The notes beneath the pieces are model-generated. The model searched no databases. It had not been told where the DNA came from and saw nothing but the letters and a program-made list of their open reading frames with translations. Positions 54,523 to 62,745 of a stretch of 64,000 nucleotides of DNA are shown one piece after another. This stretch comes from JAVVUJ01 sp964461765. GTDB lineage: Bacteria > Bacillota > Clostridia > Peptostreptococcales > Anaerovoracaceae. Position 1 is the first letter of the stretch. Every line of letters begins with the position of its first letter. The DNA is taken from contig CAYWVS010000004.1 of the NCBI GenBank assembly GCA_964461765.1, forward strand, positions 1-64,000, read 5' to 3'. A program made the position numbers and the translations under genes.

Positions 54523-55092
54523 ATGAATAGCGGAAACAAAACAGGAAAGTTAGTGACTACAGCAATGATGATGGCAGGAATTACAGTGATGACTATGATT
54601 TTACCTATCCCCGTGCCGGGAGCAGGTGGATATATACATTTGGGGGATACTGTGATTTTTCTTTCCGTTTTAATCTTAGGATGGAAATACGGTGCAATTG
54701 CCGCTTCCTTTGGCTCTGCAATTGCGGATTTGCTTTTAGGTGCAGCGGTTTGGGCTCCTTGGACTTTTTTTGTAAAGGGTATCATGGCTTTGGTCACAGG
54801 TCTAATTGTAGAATTTTATGTTAAAAACAGGCGGGAAAATGCTTCCTTAAAAAGCTTTATGTCTATCAATGCATTAGCCATGCTTGCTGGGGGCATACTT
54901 ATGACGATAGGATATTATGTAGCAGAAGGAGTAATTTATGGTAATTTTATTGCACCTATTCTTTCTGTTCCATGGAATATAGGGCAGTTTACAGTAGGGA
55001 CAGTCTTGGCATCCGCCATAAGCGGTGCTTTATATAAATCTCCAACAGCAGAAAATTTTTATTACAAACCGTTAATTAAGAAAAAAAAGTAG
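54523..55092 (+). CDS. ECF transporter S component (vitamin-type substrate binder)
   Basis: 189 residues with six membrane helices. The GGYIHLGDTVIFLSVLILGWKYGAIAASFGSAIADLL segment is typical of S components of the HmpT/PdxU-like branch that take up pyrimidine or pyridoxine vitamins, working with a shared EcfAA'T module that is not in the window. The helix-1 Ala-rich stretch that docks the T component is seen (TTAMMMAGITVMTM). Substrate not decidable. A glycosyltransferase gene follows 21 bases later. Confidence 0.85.
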   Translation: MNSGNKTGKLVTTAMMMAGITVMTMILPIPVPGAGGYIHLGDTVIFLSVLILGWKYGAIAASFGSAIADLLLGAAVWAPWTFFVKGIMALVTGLIVEFYVKNRRENASLKSFMSINALAMLAGGILMTIGYYVAEGVIYGNFIAPILSVPWNIGQFTVGTVLASAISGALYKSPTAENFYYKPLIKKKK

Positions 55093-55113
55093 GCGAAAGG
55101 AGCATAGTTTAAT

Positions 55114-56244
55114 ATGCGAGTTTTAATTTTAAGTATTTCCACAGGTCAAGGTCACCATGCCACGGGGCAAGCTATTGAGAAGACTTTTCATGAAATGGGC
55201 ATCACTTGTGAAACCTTGGATGCCTACGAATACATTAAACCACTTTTGTCTGATTTAGTTTCTAAGGGATATTTGCTATCTACTGCATACGCACCTACGC
55301 TTTCCTCTAAGCTATATAATTTAGTTGTGAAAAAAAATAACCCTATGGAAGAATATTCCGTACCCAAAATCCTAAATAAGATGATGACCAAGGAGTTGAA
55401 GGAATACATCGATTCCTACCAAGCAGATGTTGTCATTTGTACCCATGTACTATCAGGTTCTATGGTAAATATCATGGTGGAAAAAAATTGGATTAATGCA
55501 ATTACGGTGGGAGTAGTCACAGACTTTACGGTTCATCCTCTTTGGGAAGAATGCAGAAAGTTGGATTACTATGTGACACCCAGTGAGCTATTGGAGTTTC
55601 AACTTAACAAAAAAGGAATCAGTGCCCATAAGATGCTGCCCTTCGGCATTCCCATCAAGCCTAATTTTTCCATAAGAGGGGATCATACTGAAGCCCGAAG
55701 GGCTTTAGGCTTGGATGAAAAAAAGGCTACCTTACTCATTATGAGCGGAAGCATGGGGTATGGGAAAATAGATGCTTCTATAAAAAAATTAGATGAATTA
55801 AGCTTAGATTTTCAAGCTATCGTCATCTGCGGAAATAACAAACGAATGTACAAAAAAGTCAAATCTTTAACTACAAAGAAAAGATTTGATGTTTACGGAT
55901 ATGTGGATAATGTGGATGTCATGATGGACGCCGCTGATTGTATAATAACAAAGCCCGGGGGCATCACTTCTTCCGAAGCTCTGGCCAAGGCTCTGCCTAT
56001 GATTATGATTAATCCCATTCCCGGTCATGAAATGAGAAATGCGGAGTTTATGTTAAATAACGGAATTGCACTCTATGCCACCAAAACTTTTCCCATTGAT
56101 GAAGCGGTATTTTCTCTGTTTAAACATCCTGAAAGAGTAGAGGATCTTCGTGCCACCCTAGAAATTGTAGGCAAGCGTAATTCGGCAAAGAAACTCTGCG
56201 AATTTTTGCTAGAACAATTTGAAAAAAAGAAGCAATCCAAATAA
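55114..56244 (+). CDS. MGDG-synthase-type glycosyltransferase (UgtP-like)
   Basis: 376 residues, GT-B fold. N-terminal ISTGQGHHATGQAIEKTF is the signature of the monogalactosyldiacylglycerol-synthase family; the nucleotide-sugar domain shows MSGSMGYGKI, YGYVDNVDVMMDAADCIITKPGGITSSEALAKALPMI and PIPGHEMRNAEFM. It likely makes glycolipids by glycosylating diacylglycerol in the membrane. GAAAGGAGCA precedes the ATG. Confidence 0.9.
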   Translation: MRVLILSISTGQGHHATGQAIEKTFHEMGITCETLDAYEYIKPLLSDLVSKGYLLSTAYAPTLSSKLYNLVVKKNNPMEEYSVPKILNKMMTKELKEYIDSYQADVVICTHVLSGSMVNIMVEKNWINAITVGVVTDFTVHPLWEECRKLDYYVTPSELLEFQLNKKGISAHKMLPFGIPIKPNFSIRGDHTEARRALGLDEKKATLLIMSGSMGYGKIDASIKKLDELSLDFQAIVICGNNKRMYKKVKSLTTKKRFDVYGYVDNVDVMMDAADCIITKPGGITSSEALAKALPMIMINPIPGHEMRNAEFMLNNGIALYATKTFPIDEAVFSLFKHPERVEDLRATLEIVGKRNSAKKLCEFLLEQFEKKKQSK

Positions 56245-56289
56245 ATTTTATAGCCAAAATCTTTAACTTTACAAACAAATAATCTATAC

Positions 56290-57576
56290 TTACGGCCAAA
56301 TATTCTTTTCCACTAAATATTGAGCGATATTTAACTCATCGCCCACCAGCTTACAGATGGCAGGATGATTCTTCACAAAACTGTTTGAAGAATCATTTTG
56401 CAAGTCTTCGGCCAATGCCAAAGTAATAGCAGCCGGGGATAAATCGGATTTTACCTTATCCACGCTTTCCAGTAGCTTTTCCGTAAGCCGCAATTTTACA
56501 ACAGAAAGTCCCTTGGTCAAAAGATTTTTATCAGAATCAGCTTGGGCTTCTGTATTAGAATTAGAAGTATCCACCTGTGAACTGTCTGAGAATGAAACTT
56601 TCCCTTGGCAATCTTCAGTATCAGAAACTTGTCTCTTTTGTATTTTATTTTTCAGAGCATCATGAAACTTTTCCTTTTTATAAATAATCCCTGAATCTAA
56701 ATCAAACATTTTGGCTGCTTTATCTACGATTTCCAGCTCGTCCAAATGGAAGTCCTCTTTTGTAAAGGTGTAATACGTTCCCCAAAGCTTATGAAATGCC
56801 TTTAATGTTTCCAAATAACCTAATTGCATGAGCTTTTCCGTATGGTCTCTGTTAAATAGCATGAAGTTCCCCAGATCCCATTTGCTTCCGATTTCTGTTA
56901 CACTTACGTACTTTTCCATGGGAGAAACGGGATCGATTCCGATGGAGTGAAGATTAACGGAGATGATATCTGTAGCTCCGTTTTCAATAGCCATTCCTAT
57001 AGGAACGTTATCGGCATACCCTCCATCAATATATTTTTTCCCATTTATTTCATACATTTGTATTGCTGGAAAACAAGAGGCGCTGGCGCAGATAAAATCC
57101 ATCAAATTGCCCGCGGGAATTTGTGATTTGGTAAGGTATAAAGGTTTGACTGCAAACTGATTTAAGTGAGTGATATTAAAATGCTCAGGAAGCTCCGGCA
57201 GTTCTACAGTTACGATGCCAAAATCTATGGGGGAGTTTCTAACGGTATCCTCTTTTACATAACTATTTAAAATGGTTTGTAAATAAGAAAGAGTTCCTCC
57301 TTTTTTCGAAATCAACTCAAAAATATTATCAATATCTGTTTTAGACTCCAAATCAAAAACCTTGGAGGTGTTTAGCTCTCGCCACAAAGCCAAGGTTTCA
57401 TCATAATGACCTTGTACGATCATGGCTCCATTGATGGCACCGATGGATGTGCCATACACCATGTCAAAGGTGAAATCCAACTCCTTAAGAGCTTTCCACA
57501 CACCTATTTCATAAGCCCCTCTAGAACCGCCACCCCCCAGAACTAAAGCTGACTTTTTCTCAAATTCCTGTTTCAT
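56290..57576 (-). CDS. Patatin-like phospholipase
   Basis: 428 residues. Catalytic dyad motifs of the patatin family: oxyanion hole GGGGSRGAYEIG, nucleophile Ser in GTSIGAINGA, and Asp in DGGYADNVPIG. It likely hydrolyses acyl lipids. The C-terminal third (after residue about 310) is charged and Ser/Asp-rich, then ends in a helical domain. It is convergent with the glycosyltransferase gene. AGGTAGGTAAAC precedes the ATG. Confidence 0.9.
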   Translation of the reverse strand: MKQEFEKKSALVLGGGGSRGAYEIGVWKALKELDFTFDMVYGTSIGAINGAMIVQGHYDETLALWRELNTSKVFDLESKTDIDNIFELISKKGGTLSYLQTILNSYVKEDTVRNSPIDFGIVTVELPELPEHFNITHLNQFAVKPLYLTKSQIPAGNLMDFICASASCFPAIQMYEINGKKYIDGGYADNVPIGMAIENGATDIISVNLHSIGIDPVSPMEKYVSVTEIGSKWDLGNFMLFNRDHTEKLMQLGYLETLKAFHKLWGTYYTFTKEDFHLDELEIVDKAAKMFDLDSGIIYKKEKFHDALKNKIQKRQVSDTEDCQGKVSFSDSSQVDTSNSNTEAQADSDKNLLTKGLSVVKLRLTEKLLESVDKVKSDLSPAAITLALAEDLQNDSSNSFVKNHPAICKLVGDELNIAQYLVEKNIWP

Positions 57577-57701
57577 GTTTACCTACCTTTGGTTACATAT
57601 TTCATGGTTACCTGTCTTTAGATACATAAAAGTTTCTTTAATCCATGTTAACGTTTATAAACATAAAATTCAATAAATTTTTTAAAAAAAGAAAAACTCT
57701 A

Positions 57702-57744
57702 TTGAACATATGTTTTATAAATGGTAAAATTAGAACATAAGTTC
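57702..57744 (+). promoter_or_regulatory. Promoter with two LexA-type (SOS) boxes
   Basis: TTGAAC (57702-57707), 17-base spacer, TAAAAT (57725-57730). GAAC-ATAA-GTTC (57733-57744), a perfect GAAC-N4-GTTC core of the Gram-positive LexA/DinR box, sits just behind the -10, and GAAC-ATAT-GTTT (57704-57715), one mismatch, overlaps the -35. Both positions would block RNA polymerase. Confidence 0.75.
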
Positions 57745-57794
57745 AAAATAAAATTGACCAAACCAAATACCATATAGAATAGAATGAAAATATT

Positions 57795-59267
57795 ATGATG
57801 AATATTTATGAAAAACTGAAAATTTTAGCAGATAGCGCAAAATACGATGTATCCTGTTCCTCCAGTGGCGTGGGTCGAAAAAGTAACGGAAAAAGAGGCA
57901 GTGCCGCAGTAGAGGGAATTTGCCATACCTGGTCCGCAGACGGCAGATGCGTTTCCCTACTTAAGATTTTATTTACCAATCGGTGCGTTTACGATTGTGA
58001 ATACTGCATCAACAGGAGAACTTCCTCCGTGGAAAGAGCTAGCTTTGAGCCTGAAGAGCTGGCCACCTTAACCATGGAATTTTATCGCCGTAATTATATA
58101 GAAGGTCTATTTTTAAGCTCTGCCGTGGAGGTTTCTCCGGATTACACAGCGGAAAGAATTTTAAAGAGCTTAGTAAGCTTGCGCAACGAACATAATTTTG
58201 GGGGATACATCCACGCAAAGATTATCCCCGGGGTTTCCCAAGAGATTCTTCATGAGATTGGGCTGGTGGCAGATCGGTTAAGTGTCAATGTAGAGCTACC
58301 ATCGGAAGATAGTTTGAAGCTATTGGCTCCTCAAAAGAAAAAAGCGGGCATATTTGCACCCATGAAGCAGATTACCAACACCTTGGCAGAAAGAGGTGCC
58401 TTAAAAGGGCCGGGAACCATGTATAAAAATCAGGATATTCGCTTTGAGGATACCTCTACAGCCATGAAAAAGGCAAAAGAGCTTCAGGGGGTTACACCGG
58501 TTTTAGATGACAAGGGTTACCCCATAGTAAACAATAACGGCACCATGATGGTGAGGGAGACTCGGCAACTTTACAAGGTTAAATTTGCTCCTGCTGGTCA
58601 AACCACTCAGATGATCATCGGTGCTAGCCCCGAAACTGACCAACAGATTATGAAGGTGTCCGAGGGACTGTATCGCACCTTTAAGATGAAGCGGGTTTAC
58701 TATTCCGCTTATATACCCGTTTCCGGTTCAGAACATTTACCCAGTAGATTGACCCAACCTCCTTTGACCAGAGAACACCGAATTTATCAAGCAGATTGGC
58801 TCCTAAGATTTTATGGCTTTACAGCGGATGAAATCTTAGATGATAAAAATCCTTTTTTGGATTTAGAATTAGATCCTAAGATTTCCTGGGCATTGAGGAA
58901 TATTCATCTGTTCCCAATTGAGATTAACAAGGCTTCTTTAGATGAGCTCCTGCGGATTCCGGGAATTGGCGCTGTGTCAGCCTTGCGAATTGTCCGCCAG
59001 AGAAGACTTGCTGCAATAAAGTATGACGACTTAAAGAAGATCGGTGTAGTTTTAAAAAGAGCCAGATATTTTCTCACTTGCTCGGGAAAATATTACGGAG
59101 GGCAGGATCTGATTCCTCAATACATTAAATCTGAAATGTTACAAATAGAGAACATTAGAAATAGTTTATTGCCAATTAACAATGAATCTCAAATTTCAAT
59201 GTTTGATAATAATGAGAATGCAATGCTGACGGGAGGGGCAACCGATGATAGACTATATTTACGATGA
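57795..59267 (+). CDS. Radical SAM protein, putative DNA modification/repair family
   Basis: 490 residues. The radical SAM cluster is CxxxCxxC (Cys64, Cys68, Cys71 in CVYDCEYC). N-terminal KYDVSCSSSGVGR and GICHTWSADGRC and LKILFTNR are conserved in the TIGR03916-type family of putative DNA-repair enzymes. A helix-hairpin-helix DNA-binding motif (INKASLDELLRIPGIGAVSALRIV, about residues 375-400) supports a nucleic-acid substrate. The next gene overlaps by 23 bases and is its constant partner. The start codon has no strong ribosome binding site. The promoter carries LexA-type boxes. Confidence 0.9.
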   Translation: MMNIYEKLKILADSAKYDVSCSSSGVGRKSNGKRGSAAVEGICHTWSADGRCVSLLKILFTNRCVYDCEYCINRRTSSVERASFEPEELATLTMEFYRRNYIEGLFLSSAVEVSPDYTAERILKSLVSLRNEHNFGGYIHAKIIPGVSQEILHEIGLVADRLSVNVELPSEDSLKLLAPQKKKAGIFAPMKQITNTLAERGALKGPGTMYKNQDIRFEDTSTAMKKAKELQGVTPVLDDKGYPIVNNNGTMMVRETRQLYKVKFAPAGQTTQMIIGASPETDQQIMKVSEGLYRTFKMKRVYYSAYIPVSGSEHLPSRLTQPPLTREHRIYQADWLLRFYGFTADEILDDKNPFLDLELDPKISWALRNIHLFPIEINKASLDELLRIPGIGAVSALRIVRQRRLAAIKYDDLKKIGVVLKRARYFLTCSGKYYGGQDLIPQYIKSEMLQIENIRNSLLPINNESQISMFDNNENAMLTGGATDDRLYLR

Positions 59268-59997
59268 TACTTTTGAAGGTTTATTAACTTGTATTCATCA
59301 TAACTATTACAAGGAAAAAGCTTCCGGTATCTATTCCAATCAACGGTATCAGTCTAATTTGTTTCAGGATTGTGAAGAGGTTATTACCGATGAAGACAAG
59401 GCCATGATCGTGTACCAAGCCATTGAATCGAAAATTTCTTCTATGGATCTAAGAAGAGTATACAGAACCTTTCTTTCTTCCGTGGGGGAAAAGGAAAATA
59501 TGATTTTAGAATATGTAAAGTTAGGCTTTAAGGTAGGTCATACCATCAGTGCTCTTCACAGTAATCCATTTGTATTTCAAGTGCAACAAACGGATCGAAA
59601 GGTGATAGCAGAAGTCCATAGGCTTTTAGGTCTCATTCGCTTTGACCTTTTAACTTCTGCAGAAGAAGAGATTCTCTATTCAAGCATTGAGCCGGATCAC
59701 GACGTCTGCGAGCTTTTGGCACCCCACTTTTCCGATCGTTTCTATTACGACCCCTTTATTATTCACGATACAGGGCGTAGCAAGGCGCTGATCGCTAATG
59801 CAGGAAATTGGTACATTTCTCAATTTACAGAAAAGGATCTGGAAGGGTATGACAAAGACCTATCCGACTTTCCGGGGCTTTGGAAGAGTTATTTCGAGAA
59901 CATCGCCATTCGTGAGCGGATTAATCCCAAATGCCAAAAGAGATGTATGCCGGTTCGGTACTGGAAAAACCTCACAGAAATGCAGCTGAGTAAGTAA
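59245..59997 (+). CDS. DUF4130 (TIGR03915-type) putative DNA-repair partner protein
   Basis: 250 residues. DIYDDTFEG-like start (IDYIYDDTFEGLLTCIHHNY), then NPFVFQVQQTDRKVIAEVHRLLGLIRF and the C-terminal YYDPFIIHDTGRSKALIANAGNWYI are family features. It always accompanies the radical SAM protein encoded just before, in some genomes fused to a uracil-DNA-glycosylase-like domain; the biochemical activity is unknown. GGGAGGGGCAACCG inside the previous gene sets the start. Confidence 0.88.
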   Translation: MIDYIYDDTFEGLLTCIHHNYYKEKASGIYSNQRYQSNLFQDCEEVITDEDKAMIVYQAIESKISSMDLRRVYRTFLSSVGEKENMILEYVKLGFKVGHTISALHSNPFVFQVQQTDRKVIAEVHRLLGLIRFDLLTSAEEEILYSSIEPDHDVCELLAPHFSDRFYYDPFIIHDTGRSKALIANAGNWYISQFTEKDLEGYDKDLSDFPGLWKSYFENIAIRERINPKCQKRCMPVRYWKNLTEMQLSK

Positions 59998-60057
59998 AAT
60001 CTAGAATTAAATCAGAAAAAATAAGTAAAAATAAAAAACCATTTAACAAATTAATTA

Positions 60058-60086
60058 TTGACTGAATTTTAAAACTAATGTAAAAT
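60058..60086 (+). promoter_or_regulatory. Promoter of the diol dehydratase operon
   Basis: TTGACT (60058-60063), 17-base spacer, TAAAAT (60081-60086). Transcription would start near 60093, immediately before the structured leader. Confidence 0.7.
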
Positions 60087-60099
60087 ACATGTAATTAAA

Positions 60100-60193
60100 A
60101 AAAGGCAGATAAGAAGGATGCCATAGGCCGCCGGAAGTTCGCCACTAAGAAAATACCTTTTTAGTGTAAAGGTGTTTACTTGGTGGTTTTTTT
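60100..60193 (+). ncRNA. Unassigned structured leader (candidate riboswitch) ending in a terminator
   Basis: The RNA begins within about 10 bases of the predicted start site: hairpin GGCA/TGCC (60104-60107 with 60119-60122), a GC-rich single-stranded-looking core (ATAGGCCGCCGGAAGTTCGC, 60123-60142) unlike the AT-rich surroundings, then a terminator stem CCACTAAG/CTTGGTGG (60142-60149 with 60179-60186) holding an inner hairpin and followed by seven T residues. Promoter, conserved-looking core and terminator in a row, 180 bases before the gene, imply attenuation control. I do not recognise the class; it does not show the cobalamin-box sequences expected for a B12 enzyme. The rest of the 377-base gap (60194-60374) is AT-rich without visible features. 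Confidence 0.6.
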
Positions 60194-60374
60194 CATTATT
60201 TGACCAAAATTTTAAGATTACTCAAGCTTGCATTGAAAAGTTATAATGAACTTTAAATGAGCATTAAAAAGCATTGAATTTATAATTATTTTATTCATTT
60301 ATTTATTTTAGATTTAATTTTTAATTGCAAAGTTTGAGCAAAAAGAAGTTAAAAGGAGGGAGTAGTAAAAAAGC

Positions 60375-62039
60375 ATGAAAAGATCAAAGAGATTTGAAAA
60401 GCTTGAACAGATGCCAATTAATAAAGATGGCTTTTCCTATGAATGGGAAGATGTGGGACTCATTACTATGGAATCAAAGAATGACCCAAAACCATCTATT
60501 AAGATTGAAAATGGCGTCATTGTAGAGATGGATGGTACCAAGAGAGAGGACTTTGATTCACTGGACATATTCATTGCCAAATACGGGATCAATATAGAAA
60601 ATGCCCAAAAGACCATGGCTATGGATTCTCTCGACATTGCCAGAATGTTAGTGGACATTCACGTATCCAGAGATGAAATCGTAAAGATTTGTACTTCCTG
60701 TACACCTGCAAAAATCATAGAAATCATCAACCATTTGAATGTGGTAGAAATGATGATGGCACAGATGAAAATGCGTGCCAGAAAAACCCCGGCCAATCAG
60801 GCTCATGCCACCAATTTGGACGACAATCCTGTCCTAATTGCAGCAGATGCAGCAGAAGAAGCCCTGAGAGGATTTGCAGAAGTGGAAACTACCTGTGCCT
60901 TGGCACGATATGCTCCCTTTAACGCCATCGCCCTCATGTTAGGTGCGCAGACAGGGAGACCGGGAGTCTTGAACCAATGCTCCATGGAAGAAGCCACAGA
61001 GCTGGAACTGGGAATGAGAGGATTCACCTCCTATGCGGAAACCCTTTCCGTTTATGGTACAGAAACCGTACTGGTGGATGGTGGAGATACGGCGTATTCT
61101 AAGGCATTCTTAGCATCTGCCTACGCTTCTAGGGGAATCAAGATCAGATTCACTTCCGGCACAGGCTCTGAAGTACTCATGGGAAACGCAGAGCAAAAAA
61201 GTATGCTGTACTTGGAGACAAAGTGCCTCTATCTAACAAAAGCTTGCGGTGTCCAAGGGATTCAAAACGGATCTATCAATGCCATACCTTTGGTGGCAGC
61301 ATTACCCAACGGCTTCCGAGCTATGGCAGCTGAGTGTTTGATTGCATCAATGCTGAATATTGAGGTGGCTTCCGGAAATGACACTGCCTTCAGTCATTCT
61401 GATTTTAGAAGAGGTGTGAAATTAGCTATGCAGCTGATGCCCGGTACAGATTATGTAACATCCGGATTTGGCGGTATTCCCAACTTAGACAATGTATTTG
61501 CAGGATCTAATGAGGACTGCGATGACTACGACGATTACTATACTCTGCAGAGAGATATGAAGGTTGACGGAGGAATCAAACCTGTAAAAGAGGAAGAGGC
61601 CATTGCAGTGAGAAACAAAGCGGCTAAGGTTCTGCAGACTGTATTCCAGGGATTAGGACTTCCTGAAATTACAGATGAAGAGGTTGAAGCAGCTACTTAT
61701 GCCTATTGCTACACAGACATGCCCCCCAGAAATAAGCCTGAGGATATGAAAGCCGCCTCAGATATGATGGCCAAAGGTGTTACTGGTTTTGATATCGTAA
61801 AGATTCTTTATGAAAACGGATTTGAAGATGTGGCTTTAAACGTAATGAATATGCTGAAGCAACGAGTTATCGGAGATTACCTCCACACTTCTGCCATTAT
61901 CGACGAAAGCTTTAATGTACATAGTGCCATAAATGATAGAAATGACTACATGGGGCCCGGCACAGGTTACAGAATGAGTGAGGAGAGATGGTCTGAAATT
62001 AAAGAAAAGTTCAGTGCTCTCAAGCCTCAAGAAATATAG
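60375..62039 (+). CDS. B12-dependent diol/glycerol dehydratase-type enzyme, large subunit
   Basis: 554 residues, co-linear with PduC/DhaB large subunits. It uses adenosylcobalamin to eliminate water (or ammonia) from a vicinal substrate. Family features: FDSLDIFIAKYGIN, VVEMMMAQMKMRARKTPANQAHATN, ATELELGMRGFTSYAETLSVYGTE, QNGSINA and SHSDFRRG. Substrate-binding Gln297, Asp336 and the Ser of VTSGFGG match residues that hold the diol in the Klebsiella enzyme, but the positions equal to its Ser301 and Gln336 are Asn302 and Thr337, so the pocket differs. AAAGGAGGGAG precedes the ATG. The small subunit is missing downstream. Confidence 0.9.
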   Translation: MKRSKRFEKLEQMPINKDGFSYEWEDVGLITMESKNDPKPSIKIENGVIVEMDGTKREDFDSLDIFIAKYGINIENAQKTMAMDSLDIARMLVDIHVSRDEIVKICTSCTPAKIIEIINHLNVVEMMMAQMKMRARKTPANQAHATNLDDNPVLIAADAAEEALRGFAEVETTCALARYAPFNAIALMLGAQTGRPGVLNQCSMEEATELELGMRGFTSYAETLSVYGTETVLVDGGDTAYSKAFLASAYASRGIKIRFTSGTGSEVLMGNAEQKSMLYLETKCLYLTKACGVQGIQNGSINAIPLVAALPNGFRAMAAECLIASMLNIEVASGNDTAFSHSDFRRGVKLAMQLMPGTDYVTSGFGGIPNLDNVFAGSNEDCDDYDDYYTLQRDMKVDGGIKPVKEEEAIAVRNKAAKVLQTVFQGLGLPEITDEEVEAATYAYCYTDMPPRNKPEDMKAASDMMAKGVTGFDIVKILYENGFEDVALNVMNMLKQRVIGDYLHTSAIIDESFNVHSAINDRNDYMGPGTGYRMSEERWSEIKEKFSALKPQEI

Positions 62040-62050
62040 AAAGGAGGGAA

Positions 62051-62605
62051 ATGATCGTGAGCAGTATGACTATTAAAGAAATAGGTGTTGCCAAAAGAGG
62101 AGAAAATTCCGATGAAGTGATTATCGCCCTTTCACCTGCCTTTGGGGACAGATTGTCCACCACCATAACAGGGTTAGACTTGAAAACTGTATTGAAGGAA
62201 ATCTGTGCGGGAATAGAGGAGGAAGGTTTAAAATACCGAATGATCAAAGTACATAATTCCACAGATTTGGCTATCATGGCTAGTCAAGCCTCCAAGCTTT
62301 CCGGTTCAGGAATTGCAATTGCCATACAATCCAGAGGAACCACAGTAATTCATCAAAAGGATTTAGTGCCCTTGGATAATTTGGAGCTATTCCCTCAATC
62401 CCCATTATTACATGAGAAGATTTACAGAAAGATCGGAAAAAACGCCGCTAAATATGCAAAAGGCGAAAATCCTGAGCCCGTTGAAATCTTAAACGACTAC
62501 ATGGTACCCTCAAAATTCTTGGTGAAATCCACTTTGCTTCACTTTAAAGAAGGGGAGTGTATGGATAAGAGCAAGAAAGCCACAGATGTTGAAATTCAGC
62601 TATAA
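62051..62605 (+). CDS. Diol/glycerol dehydratase-type enzyme, medium subunit
   Basis: 184 residues, matching PduD/DhaC from its second part onward: ENSDEVIIALSPAFGD, LKEICAGIEEEGLKYRMIKV, LSGSGIAIAIQSRGTTVIHQKDLVPLDNLELFPQSPLL and YRKIGKNAAKYAKGENPEPV. The N-terminal extension that targets PduD to microcompartments is absent. AAGGAGGG is only 3 bases from the ATG at 62051; the GTG at 62057 has better spacing and may be the true start. No small subunit follows. Confidence 0.88.
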   Translation: MIVSSMTIKEIGVAKRGENSDEVIIALSPAFGDRLSTTITGLDLKTVLKEICAGIEEEGLKYRMIKVHNSTDLAIMASQASKLSGSGIAIAIQSRGTTVIHQKDLVPLDNLELFPQSPLLHEKIYRKIGKNAAKYAKGENPEPVEILNDYMVPSKFLVKSTLLHFKEGECMDKSKKATDVEIQL

Positions 62606-62650
62606 ATTTTAGTTTTAAGGATTTATTAACATTTTTATTCTGAAGGAAGT

Positions 62651-62710
62651 CAAAGCACAGACCTTGCAAAGAGTTGCCCCCCTTGTGGGCATCCGAAACG
62701 ATAATCTTTG
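62651..62710 (+). other. Hairpin region between dehydratase and permease genes
   Basis: CAAAG near 62651 and CTTTG near 62706 flank a GC-richer hairpin TGCCC/GGGCA (62675-62679 with 62687-62691). It lies about 50 bases before the permease start in a 140-base gap that contains no small-subunit gene. Possible intercistronic control element; weak evidence. Confidence 0.35.
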
Positions 62711-62745
62711 ATTCCATTATATACAAAAAATAAGGAGGTAAAAAA

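Noticed and set aside
60100..60193. Cobalamin riboswitch or ANTAR-type antitermination hairpins
   Set aside because: The cobalamin-box core and paired hexaloops with the A-x-x-x-G-x pattern are not seen.
60375..62605. Lysine 5,6-aminomutase or glutamate mutase for the B12 enzyme
   Set aside because: Both subunits align along their length with PduC/PduD-type dehydratases; there is no DxHxxG cobalamin domain of aminomutases.
62606..62745. Hidden small subunit (PduE-like) between medium subunit and permease
   Set aside because: The gap is only 140 bases and has no open frame with family features.
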